From Saccharomycopsis crataegensis (lineage: Eukaryota; Ascomycota; Saccharomycetes; Ascoideales; Saccharomycopsidaceae): DNA of 64,000 nt. The notes under the pieces are model-generated. The model was not told the origin of the DNA. It searched no databases and saw only the letters and a program-made list of their open reading frames with translations. A program made the translations under genes and the position numbers. Shown in pieces: positions 20,601 to 28,451 of this stretch. Location: assembly GCF_037102585.1 (NCBI RefSeq), contig NW_027043830.1, positions 806,001-870,000 on the forward strand. Reading direction: 5' to 3'. Numbering within the stretch: the first letter of the stretch is position 1; each line of letters opens with the position of its first letter.

Positions 20601-23600
20601 CTTGCTTTGAGTTTTCCAAAGCTTCAGATGCGGTAAACTTGGAGGCTCCCGATAGCAACTTGAATAATTTAGTGTAATATTGATTCACAACCTTTTCAGC
20701 ATCAGCAACACTGAAGGCATTATTACCAGCCTGTTTTTCGCCTTGTACTATTACAGGCAATAATGGAATTTTACTATGAGGGACTCCACCGTTTTCTTCA
20801 AATCTAAGGAATAATTCAGAACAATTATTTCTGACTGCCTTGAGCGAAGGAACTAATTCCCTATAGTAAGGCAACTTTTCTGGCTCATTCAAATATTTGA
20901 GTAGCACTGGCTGAATCAAGTTCACCAATACTGAATTTTGATGTTTATTTAATTCCCCTAATCTGACAAAATACTCCTCAATTATCATGGCTGAGTAAAT
21001 TCTTGGTGTAGATAAATTAGAATTTAAACTTTGTTTCAATCTTGTAAAGATATTCAAAATCTCACCATCACTATTAAAAGAACTTAAAATAAACCCATAC
21101 GCTTTTGAGGCCGCAATCCTTGTCCTTATAAACACATCAATCCCCAATAAGGCGATATCACCTTTCAATATAGGAGCATCAATATTAACATGCAAATCCG
21201 CAGAGCTTGGATGTTCACTATCACTTGGGGTTGCACTTGACGCAATATAACCTTCCTCACCACTGACCTTATTCATCACATCTGCCGGCGGAGATTTTCT
21301 TTTACGGCCTCTTTTATGTTGCATGGAATTGTTGGTCTGTGTTTCATTGGAGTACGGTTCACCATTTGGTTTCAAGACATCAGAATTATTCATGTGGTAA
21401 TTTAATCTGTTGATACCTAGTGGCACCAAAATTAAATTCAAAAGTGGTGTTGAGTGAATTTTAAAAACATCTTCAATTGAACTTGAGCATGGGACTAATT
21501 CGTTATACTCAAGATTCTTGTTCACAATTTTTCTGAATACTTTCTCAGATAATGCCAAAATATCCGGATGCTGTTCAAATAGCAAGTTTTGAAAAACTAA
21601 GCGGAAAAGCAATGGATCTTGGAACCATTGTCTTGAAGAAGAAACAGCACTTGCAGATTCCTTAATATTCAAAAAGGACAAGAAAGTTTGAAGGACCGAT
21701 TTTCTAATATTGGAAATGGAATGACGGAAGAATGGATATAATTTCGGCATTAAATTTTCAAAGGAATAATAATGCGACGCATCACCATTTTCTTGAATTG
21801 TCATAGGTCCAGATGACATATCTTTCATTAACTTCAACACCTCTGGGTATTCTGCTAAAGAAGAGATGAGGTTTAATATGTTATTCAAAGAGGACTTTAG
21901 ATCATCATGTATTGATTCTAAGATGTTCCAAATGGTTTTTACGATCTTAGTTAGCCATTTATTATATGGTAATATGTGATCTAGAATTGGGATCAATAAT
22001 GCAGCAGATTCCGATTGGATTTCTTCAATATGATTTTGCAAACCATCAAGCACGACCGATATGACACTCTGAAATACTTTATCATTGCGGAATATAAAAT
22101 CAGACTTAATCGTGACAATGTACTTTAGTCCTAATATGGCACCATGAGAGGCCTCCCAACATGTGCTTGATCTATTTTTATCGATAGTTAATTGGAATAC
22201 AACTGGATCTTGCACGACCAACTCTATCAATTTATTGAATATTTTTTCTAATAGTACTTTTTCTGGAGCAACAGACTCATCAATATTGACTAATAAAGCA
22301 GCCAATGCTTGCGCTGTTGACTCTCTGACAGGAGCAACAACACTGTCACCAATATAATCACCAAATCTATCTAACGCAAACAAGGTTAAAATTTTTGCCA
22401 CTAAGTCTTCCAATGCGTCCAAATTTCTCCGGTTGTTTTCTTCAATTGTATACCCTCTGATTCTGTTTATTGATTTAGCGTGATCCTTTAGCAATTCTTG
22501 TAAACCTAACGCCGAACCGTGTCGTATTTCCCAGTTCGGGTTAAACAAATCAAATACTAGCAATTCATAAAGACCTTGAAATTTCCAAATTTTGTCAGAT
22601 ACGCCTACTGACTCATCAAACGCTATACTTGAAACTTTAGTTTCCATCACCAAAGTATTTGCATCAGCCTGGGAAGTCAATTCAAATTTTGCTGGCTCAG
22701 TTTTTACTACTTTTGGCTCATCTTTCTCCACCGAAGATGATAGGGATGATTGTGATAAGTCCACTGGCGCGTTTTTATTTTGTTGATTACTCGCTTGCTG
22801 CTTGGCCCTTCTACGAGCCATTGCTCTCAATCTAGCAGCAGAGCCTTTACTCTGCGAGCTTTGGGACTGTACGGAATTTTTTGTTAGTTCTTCCTCCTTT
22901 TGTTTTATTGCAAGATCTTCTTTTTCCTTCTTCATCCTATTTTGCTCAGATTCTTTCTTTAACCTTTTATATTCTTGCTCTTGTTTTATTAAAATGGACG
23001 GGTCACCATAACCTAATCTGGCATTGAGTAATTGTTTTGTTAATTTCAAATTTTCCATTAAATCTTTGTTATTATTTAAATCAAGTAATGATACACCACT
23101 TGCCACAAGTTTTGGGCAATCATTAATCAATCTACCAAAATTCAAATCTGATAATTTTACATTATCTGAAGTTGATAGTACTTCCTTAATTTTCTCAAAC
23201 TGTTTTTCAGGATCAATTTTAACCAATGGCTCCGACTCTCCTTCCACCTCTTCTTCTTTAATTTTTAACGGGAGATCTCCATTATCTTCGGTCTTTACAG
23301 TGTTGCTTTGATGCACCTGATGTTTTTCGCCAATCACTTTGTTATTTTTGAGAGGCTCCTCCTTGATTTCATTAGGGTTCCACACAGGAGAGCTTGCAAC
23401 AATACCCCCAAAAGCCCTAGCAGCAGCAATTCTGGTCTCCCATTTGCGGGATTTCAAGTAAGGGTAAACTCTTGCAAGAATGTTCAAGATTTCTTCTGGA
23501 TGGCTTTTAGCCGAGTCTGATAGCTGGTCTGCTGCGGTGTTTCTAATAAAGGCAGAGGAGCCTGTATCAAGAAGAAGCACGAGCCTATCGAGCCTGGACA

Positions 23601-23601
23601 T
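17632..23601 (-). CDS. MOT1: TBP-displacing Snf2-family ATPase Mot1
   Basis: A 1989-residue protein (S. cerevisiae Mot1 has 1867). The N-terminal two-thirds are HEAT-repeat helices that wrap TBP, starting with SRLDRLVLLLDTGSS, a segment strongly conserved in Mot1/BTAF1. The C-terminal third is a Snf2 ATPase: Walker A in DDMGLGKTLQT near residue 1400, DEGH (Walker B) near 1505, LTGTPIQNN motif III, and QAMDRAHRLGQ motif VI near 1855. Mot1 uses ATP to strip TBP from DNA, repressing some promoters and freeing TBP for others. Charged linkers near residues 115-160 and 210-320 account for part of the extra length. The ATG at 23601 is the first in frame and matches the conserved N-terminus. Confidence 0.97.
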   Translation of the reverse strand: MSRLDRLVLLLDTGSSAFIRNTAADQLSDSAKSHPEEILNILARVYPYLKSRKWETRIAAARAFGGIVASSPVWNPNEIKEEPLKNNKVIGEKHQVHQSNTVKTEDNGDLPLKIKEEEVEGESEPLVKIDPEKQFEKIKEVLSTSDNVKLSDLNFGRLINDCPKLVASGVSLLDLNNNKDLMENLKLTKQLLNARLGYGDPSILIKQEQEYKRLKKESEQNRMKKEKEDLAIKQKEEELTKNSVQSQSSQSKGSAARLRAMARRRAKQQASNQQNKNAPVDLSQSSLSSSVEKDEPKVVKTEPAKFELTSQADANTLVMETKVSSIAFDESVGVSDKIWKFQGLYELLVFDLFNPNWEIRHGSALGLQELLKDHAKSINRIRGYTIEENNRRNLDALEDLVAKILTLFALDRFGDYIGDSVVAPVRESTAQALAALLVNIDESVAPEKVLLEKIFNKLIELVVQDPVVFQLTIDKNRSSTCWEASHGAILGLKYIVTIKSDFIFRNDKVFQSVISVVLDGLQNHIEEIQSESAALLIPILDHILPYNKWLTKIVKTIWNILESIHDDLKSSLNNILNLISSLAEYPEVLKLMKDMSSGPMTIQENGDASHYYSFENLMPKLYPFFRHSISNIRKSVLQTFLSFLNIKESASAVSSSRQWFQDPLLFRLVFQNLLFEQHPDILALSEKVFRKIVNKNLEYNELVPCSSSIEDVFKIHSTPLLNLILVPLGINRLNYHMNNSDVLKPNGEPYSNETQTNNSMQHKRGRKRKSPPADVMNKVSGEEGYIASSATPSDSEHPSSADLHVNIDAPILKGDIALLGIDVFIRTRIAASKAYGFILSSFNSDGEILNIFTRLKQSLNSNLSTPRIYSAMIIEEYFVRLGELNKHQNSVLVNLIQPVLLKYLNEPEKLPYYRELVPSLKAVRNNCSELFLRFEENGGVPHSKIPLLPVIVQGEKQAGNNAFSVADAEKVVNQYYTKLFKLLSGASKFTASEALENSKQVIVQAIENINELKSSRNITILSSFAGAALKIYINADSLPPKLNPFIRCLMDSIKSDSELYQYNTAKSVAALIYKLVDSKKSKIYEKVVKNLCSYLSVQFPEFQPNRDLHNVIFSLEIQKSVAKLNSYENSHITKVLGAKTTLYMIIEYYGNEIFDRLPILQKLAFDSLKSLLITDENVTYEDDKIAQSIIDSMGIIETISPKLNEELLFGSNLDLNVLLRGLKSKYSIFRYAASKCLAILCKHFPIKTIPFVVTNVLPLLKNSGFLSNRQGAIETIYHLSNIMGADILPYVIFFIVPVLGRMSDSDPNIRVLATTTFASIIKLVPLEAGIEDPQDMPKDLLEGREKERSFIRELMNPKEIPDYELPVAIKATLRSYQKSGVNWLHFLNKYNLHGILCDDMGLGKTLQTICIVSSDHHNRIEQFAKTGLDEFKKLPSLVVCPPSVMGHWEQEINQYAPFLSVLVYSGSPTVRNPLRTQFDSADIIVTSYDVMRNDVEFVATKNFNYAVLDEGHIIKNANSKLSKSVKRIRAEHRLILTGTPIQNNVLELWSLFDFLMPGFLGTEKYFQEKFSKPIAASRNSKTSSKEQEKGALALEALHKQVLPFMLRRLKSEVLNDLPPKIIQDRYCELSDIQKALYKDFVKKKKNVVEEDLKNAIQTDEGEGNGKQHIFQALQYMRKLCNHPSLVLSSNHPNYMQVQQYLKDSKSDIDDIRHAPKLLDLKNLLIECGIGASSSSASGSLKKHLSEKQQKQQEQQQLLSDGVISQHRALIFCQLKEMLDKVEEDLLKKHLPNVTYMRLDGSTEPRMRQQLVTKFNSDPSIDVLLLTTRVGGLGLNLTGADTVIFVEHDWNPMNDLQAMDRAHRLGQTKAVNVYRLITRHTLEEKIMSLQQFKVNVASAVVSQQNNNLNSMDTDQLLDLFDVDDKDDGLGSNGGEAEKNGDGEDGPIDDLGLGGKAKKALGSLADMWDNSQYEDEYNVKNFVDRLASRKK

Positions 23602-23974
23602 TATTGTTATATTGAAGTTGTGTCAAAAGGTTTTCGATGGTGTGGAAGGTGGGTTTTATTTGCGGTTTGGAATTTTTTTTTTCTTCGTGACAGAATTGTT
23701 ATTTTTTCACCTACACAAAAACGCGGCAGGCGAAGATTTATTTATACTGCGCTCTGGGGTCGTCCTGCACAGCACCATTACGGAGGGTACATTGCAACGC
23801 GGCGAAGACACCAATTGACGTGATCAGAAGCAGAAGACAAAAAGTATTTGTATTGTAACGTCAACCTGTAGAAAGAGAATAAAATAGAAAAGCAAACCAA
23901 AGATGACACAAAAAAAAACCAAGAATAAGAATAATAACAATAACAATAATGATAATAATAATAATAATCCCAAA
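23602..23974 (-). promoter_or_regulatory. MOT1 promoter and EGH1 3' flank with (AAT)n microsatellite
   Basis: The 373-base gap separates the EGH1 stop from the MOT1 start, with the MOT1 start side on the left. An imperfect AAT/AAC trinucleotide run at about 23921-23969 lies immediately before the EGH1 stop codon. The centre near 23700-23800 is somewhat richer in GC. Confidence 0.5.
23921..23969. repeat. Imperfect trinucleotide microsatellite (AAT/AAC/GAT)
   Basis: Runs of ATA/AAT/AAC triplets occupy about 49 bases directly downstream of the EGH1 stop codon on its strand. This is a likely length-variable site. Confidence 0.6.
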
Positions 23975-26293
23975 TCAATTCCAACCTAAAATATTGCCAA
24001 ACAGGCACACAAAATCATTTGTTGACGATGCCCCCATGGCACCAGAATAATTGGATATTTCTATTTCTTGTTTTCCTGGCCCATGATACCATTTCAAGAT
24101 CTCTGAATCTACATCTACCACAAATTCCCCAGAACTTAGCTTGACATCTAAATATTCTTGATAATTTTCCAACTTAAAATGTCTCTTTGGCAAGTAAATT
24201 TCTGTACAGATACTAGGACCACCACATTCGGTGGCTGAGAAGCAAGAAATGGCACTTCCAATTTTTAATTTGAATAGTTGATTCTTCATGTCAAATTCAC
24301 AGTGTTCAACGCTAGTTCCATGAATCTTTAGGGCGTACGGCCTGATGATTGCATTTGCAGCACGAACCCCGTTGCGAGTCGCTGGCTGGAACGAAGCGGT
24401 AGCGTCAGCCAAGACGGGTGCTGCCATCATACTGGTTGTTTCAGCATCATCTGATTCAGTATCGCGCCTTTTCTTCTGTTCTTCTTCAGAAGATACTGTA
24501 ATGTTATCATCTTCTATTGAATTCATATCATCAGGAGAATAAAACGAGAAATCTTCACAGTTCCATGAATCTCCCCATTTGTGAGAGTTAATCCAGCAAT
24601 AACACCAGTAAGTATGGGACAAATCAGAACCTTCTAAAGCATATCCAAGGGCATCTAAAGCGCTGGTCTGCTTGTCGTAATTGCCATCTTTGAACGCTGC
24701 TTTTCCATCCATATCAAATGGCATTCCAGTTTCTGTAACAATTGCTGCCACTGATTTCCCCAAGTTTTTCTTCCCTTCGGATTTCATTTCTCTCAATTGG
24801 CTTCTGATGCAGTTTCTGATATTCGTTTCTCCAAAAACTAGACCAAATATCGGATTTGAGTATTTGCCACGTACTATACCAAAAGTATCAACGTTATAAA
24901 TCTTGTTCCAAGTTTTAGACATTAAAGAGAGGCCATCATAATAATGTAGGGCGTAAATTATTTTATCATCTATCAATTCAGGCTTATCAACCAATTTAGG
25001 CGGTCTTCCGAAAACCACTGGATGTAATAAAATAAAAATATTGTCTTGCACTGATCTCATCTTTTCCTTGAAGTTAATATAATACTCAACAAAGGGACCG
25101 TTGGTGAACGAATCAATATCAAGCTCTTGACCAGTGTGAGGATCCACTTTGAAGAAGTTTGGCTCAGTTATTTCTCCAGTTACATGGTCCCATAACCCAT
25201 GCTGACCCCAAAGGCACTCTCCTAGTCTCCAAGAGGAGGCTCTGTCCCATTGGTACTTGGTATCCCAAGATTTCCCACTGCTTGGGCTTAACCATACAGT
25301 CTCTCCCATAGGATCAATCTCAGTTGTACCCGTCTTTCTTGGTCCAAACACGGTAATTTTATAATTGTCCACAACACATTTTCTCCCAACCCCCAATTGC
25401 AAACAATCATACCATGTTGGTGTATGCCCCACTCTCAAAGTTCTCTCGCGCGGAATCTTCTTTAAGTCTGAGGTCCCATAGAAACCAACATTGGGCTCAT
25501 TCATCATTTCAATACCCACAATCATTTCATCGAAATATTCTGGATGTTTGCTCTTAATTTGGGAGAGCAAATATTGGAAAGAGTCGAAGAAATGGCTCTG
25601 CAAATAGTCTTGAATGTTCACACCATTAATCATTGCCTTAGGGGCAAACATCTTACCATTGAAAAATAATGTGAACATTGTTGCTGCTCCCAACTTATAA
25701 TAATTGGTGGGCCAAAGCATCTTAGCATAGACTTCGGGATCTTGCTGGCTATGATCTTTATCATCCGGATCATAGAAGTCGCCATGTAAAATAGATGCTC
25801 CACAAACGCCAAACTTCTTTGGATCCATGCCAGCAGCATAAAAGGTCCATAATGGTGCACCGCTTCCCCCAGAAAAACGAGACCAGCAATCTTGATGAGG
25901 GTCGAAGAAAACGTAGATTCCCCCAATATCTTGAATGATTCGTAACACTTCGCAAGTATATTCAATAAAGTCGTCGTCATATTTTCCCGGACCTTCATGT
26001 TCTATCGCTTCCCAAGTGATGATGTATCTTATGACGTTAAACCCCCATGACTTAATTCTCAACAAATGAGTTCTTGCCTCGGATAGAGGGAAAGGTCTTC
26101 CCACGAAGGAAACATTTTCACCATCCCAGAATAGCTCATTCGCGGAAGGGAAGCTACTGGGGATATTTGGAGTGAATGGGAGCTTTGAACTCGCATCAAT
26201 ATTGATGCCCTTTAAGGTGAGCTTGCGGCCTTCACTATCAACAAAATCACCATTTTTGTTGGTAGACAAGCGGCCCAGAACTAAATTGACCAT
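23975..26293 (-). CDS. EGH1: Ergosteryl-beta-glucosidase Egh1 (GH5-type)
   Basis: A 772-residue glycoside hydrolase of the EGCrP2/Egh1 type (S. cerevisiae YIR007W, 764 aa). The catalytic acid/base is the Glu of EMMNEPN near residue 265, and the nucleophile is the Glu of VTETGMP near residue 520. Other landmarks are KGINIDASSKLPF near the N-terminus, SWGFNVIRYIITWEAIEHEG, and FDPHQDCWSRFSGG. A beta-sandwich lies at the C-terminus after a charged linker with EEEQKKRRD. The enzyme hydrolyses steryl-glucosides, keeping ergosteryl-glucoside low in the cell. No signal peptide is seen, fitting a cytosolic or vacuole-associated enzyme. It shares a divergent promoter with ATP15. Confidence 0.92.
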   Translation of the reverse strand: MVNLVLGRLSTNKNGDFVDSEGRKLTLKGINIDASSKLPFTPNIPSSFPSANELFWDGENVSFVGRPFPLSEARTHLLRIKSWGFNVIRYIITWEAIEHEGPGKYDDDFIEYTCEVLRIIQDIGGIYVFFDPHQDCWSRFSGGSGAPLWTFYAAGMDPKKFGVCGASILHGDFYDPDDKDHSQQDPEVYAKMLWPTNYYKLGAATMFTLFFNGKMFAPKAMINGVNIQDYLQSHFFDSFQYLLSQIKSKHPEYFDEMIVGIEMMNEPNVGFYGTSDLKKIPRERTLRVGHTPTWYDCLQLGVGRKCVVDNYKITVFGPRKTGTTEIDPMGETVWLSPSSGKSWDTKYQWDRASSWRLGECLWGQHGLWDHVTGEITEPNFFKVDPHTGQELDIDSFTNGPFVEYYINFKEKMRSVQDNIFILLHPVVFGRPPKLVDKPELIDDKIIYALHYYDGLSLMSKTWNKIYNVDTFGIVRGKYSNPIFGLVFGETNIRNCIRSQLREMKSEGKKNLGKSVAAIVTETGMPFDMDGKAAFKDGNYDKQTSALDALGYALEGSDLSHTYWCYCWINSHKWGDSWNCEDFSFYSPDDMNSIEDDNITVSSEEEQKKRRDTESDDAETTSMMAAPVLADATASFQPATRNGVRAANAIIRPYALKIHGTSVEHCEFDMKNQLFKLKIGSAISCFSATECGGPSICTEIYLPKRHFKLENYQEYLDVKLSSGEFVVDVDSEILKWYHGPGKQEIEISNYSGAMGASSTNDFVCLFGNILGWN

Positions 26294-26687
26294 TGTATTT
26301 TATAACTAATAATATTTACCAAAAGGCGGCAAGAAAAAAAGTAAAAAACAATAATCAAATGAATAAACTTCTCAACTTCTCAACAGAGATCTCATCTGTC
26401 GAGCCTTATCGAACATGCTCTTATTGTCATCTCATCGGTGATTCCTTTTAGGGACAAGGAAACTCCGTGGTTGCGAGCCCGATGACAGCCAATACGGGTA
26501 ATGATGCTCTTCTGGGGGGCACGTAACCGGGTGAGAAATCTATCTTCTGAGATATGATTGGCCCATCCGATCCTCAGTGATTTTTTTCGAAGGGAGAAAA
26601 AAAACCTGGGTGTTACTTCACCTAACCAAGTCTAGAAGTGGTATCAATTCTCTAAACAGATTTATTATTTAAATACATCTATTCATA
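26294..26687. promoter_or_regulatory. Divergent promoter EGH1 / ATP15
   Basis: A 394-base gap between two genes read in opposite directions. It contains an inverted CCAAT (ATTGG) at 26557-26561 and a moderately GC-rich centre. No gene was seen. Confidence 0.5.
26557..26561 (-). promoter_or_regulatory. Inverted CCAAT box upstream of ATP15
   Basis: ATTGG, the reverse of CCAAT, lies 127 bases before the ATP15 start codon. Respiratory genes in yeasts are often controlled through such boxes by Hap2/3/4/5, and HAP5 is encoded at 45-46 kb here. The five-base match is weak evidence alone. Confidence 0.3.
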
Positions 26688-27500
26688 ATGTCTGCCTGGA
26701 GAAAAGCCGGTTTTTCGTATGTGATTGCTTTCTTTTTTTGGGAAACTGTGAACCTTCAGCTGTTAGAAAGGATGAGGGAAATTGGGATGATCGGGAATTC
26801 AGGAAATTTTTAAATATCAAGTGGTTTTAACTATAATCTATCAAGGGATTGGACATCTATTCGATTGACTTAGGATTACAAAGGAATTTCGAAGCGTATT
26901 ATAATAATGCTAAAGAAAATTCGGGAGATCGTCAACGTAATTATTGAAATGCTGAAACAATCGCAAATGAAGATTGCATTTTTAGCAGCCTGGGCATTGT
27001 AAATGCTCAAGCCTCAAGTTGTGTTTCTCGTGTTATAACATGTCGTACACTGCTACTGTTAGGGTTTTTGAGCTTAATGGCGAATTTAGAATTTTGTTGT
27101 CACTTTATGGAGAAAATAATCAAAAGCAGTAGTGTTAGAAGGATAACACAAAAGCAAGGGCACTGGCAACTCAACTTACCCATGTTTAATCTCGCCTTGT
27201 ATTATAATCGAAAGGCATGATGATATACAAAACAATAACCATTAACACTCCCAAACCTTTCATCCATTCGAAAATGAGAATTAATATTTGTATTAAGCTT
27301 TGATTTGGTAAAATATTCTTACTAACTTTCACATTAGTTTCAACAAATACGTTGCTATCTCTTCTCAAACTCTTCGTTCTGTTTTGAAGGAAGACTTGAA
27401 GGTTGTTGCTGAAAAGCGTAACGATGCTGAAGTCAGATTCGTCAAGTTCAACGCCGGTGAACAACAAGGTGAACCAACTCTTTTGAGTTTGTCTAAATAA
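26688..27500 (+). CDS. ATP15: ATP synthase epsilon subunit (spliced, two exons)
   Basis: Two exons, 26688-26716 and 27338-27500, encode 63 residues. Exon 1 (29 bases) encodes MSAWRKAGF plus two bases of a Ser codon; this start matches S. cerevisiae Atp15 (MSAWRKAGIS, 62 aa). The intron has a perfect GTATGT donor (26717-26722), a perfect TACTAAC branch point (27320-27326) and a TTAG acceptor ending at 27337. Exon 2 continues with FNKYVAISSQTLRSVLK, aligning with the second part of the family, and stops at TAA 27498-27500. The protein is the small subunit of the F1 central stalk in mitochondria. The exons are too short for a simple ORF scan, and the 621-base intron is long for such a gene. Total exon length is 192 bases, an exact multiple of three. 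Confidence 0.93.
26717..27337 (+). other. ATP15 intron, 621 bases
   Basis: Bounded by GTATGT and TAG with a canonical TACTAAC 12 bases before the acceptor. No snoRNA boxes or reading frame were recognised inside. It is more than three times longer than the coding sequence it interrupts. Confidence 0.9.
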
Positions 27501-27922
27501 GCTTTGCTGATATATCATGTTAATGGGTATTTAAAATTTTTAGTCGTTACGATTCAGCTGAAATACACTCAAACTGGAATAAATATTGGCAATTTGCTTT
27601 GTTCTACTAGCGAAAATAAAAAATTAAAAAAATTACCACAAACCTCATTTTATTATTTATTCTATCACAATCAAAAAATATATTTATATTCTCATTAATT
27701 GGACTTTGGTTTGATTTATTTTTGCTTTTTAAATGGTTAGGAATTAAGCCACTTTGGAGGCTGTAGAATTGTAACTTGATGTTCAAGCACGTGATAAAGA
27801 CCGCGGCTTTTGTAAACGTATTGGATAATAATTCAATCCCCTCCCCAAGGTTGAGAAGACAATCAAGAAAGAAAAAAAAGGGAAGAAGGAAAAGCCCAGT
27901 ATCCACTCAAATAGAAATAAAA
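27501..27922 (+). promoter_or_regulatory. Intergenic region ATP15-OST4
   Basis: A 422-base AT-rich gap between co-oriented genes. An E-box lies at 27788-27793. The small in-frame extension upstream of OST4 (from 27776) is basic, low-complexity and not part of the family, so it is read as leader. Confidence 0.5.
27788..27793. promoter_or_regulatory. CACGTG E-box upstream of OST4
   Basis: GCACGTGA lies 130 bases before the OST4 ATG. It matches the Cbf1 site RTCACRTG on the minus strand in its core. Confidence 0.35.
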
Positions 27923-28042
27923 ATGATCACTGACGACCAACTCAATTCACTTGCCATTTCTTTGGGTCTTTTGTCCTTTGGTTTGATTGTCGTATATCAT
28001 TTCATTTCCTCAAATACAGATGAACCTGTTGCTTCTTCATGA
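27923..28042 (+). CDS. OST4: Oligosaccharyltransferase subunit Ost4 (39 aa)
   Basis: A 39-residue microprotein beginning MITDDQLNSLAISLG, nearly identical in pattern to S. cerevisiae Ost4 (MISDEQLNSLAITFG, 36 aa). A single transmembrane helix spans about residues 9-27, then a short polar lumen- or cytosol-facing tail. Ost4 holds Stt3 together with Ost3 or Ost6 in the N-glycosylation complex of the endoplasmic reticulum. The reading frame stays open upstream to a methionine codon at 27779, but family length and the conserved first residues fix the start at 27923, which has an A-rich context (AAAAATG). It follows ATP15 on the same strand. Confidence 0.93.
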   Translation: MITDDQLNSLAISLGLLSFGLIVVYHFISSNTDEPVASS

Positions 28043-28451
28043 ATATTTATGGAGATCTGTTGGTACATTGAAATGAGCTTATTTATAGGGTACAAAAGTG
28101 TTGTGGCTCAATGGTTTGTTCACTAATGGAATATTTCAAGAATAGGCTCATCAAAGATAGACTTAGACTCATGTTAGGTCTGCTCAATATGATGGGTCAT
28201 AAAATATGCTGGTCATTTTCAAAGTTATGTGGTTTCGTGTTATTATATATGTATTGTATCATTTATTTCTTTCATTTCAAATAATAAATTTGAATTATTT
28301 ATGAGTATGACTATTCTTTCGGGAACTTATTGTATTTATGCTTTTTCGCGCTTGGACTTATACAACTTATAATGCCAATATCAGTAAAAAATGAGAGATA
28401 TACAAAAAAAAAAAATGAAAAAAAAATTTGTGTAACATTAAATGAAAGGTC
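28043..28451. other. Convergent intergenic region OST4 / BRE4-like
   Basis: A 409-base AT-rich gap between facing 3' ends. An A-rich block at 28406-28426 lies before the BRE4-like stop. Nothing else was recognised. Confidence 0.5.
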
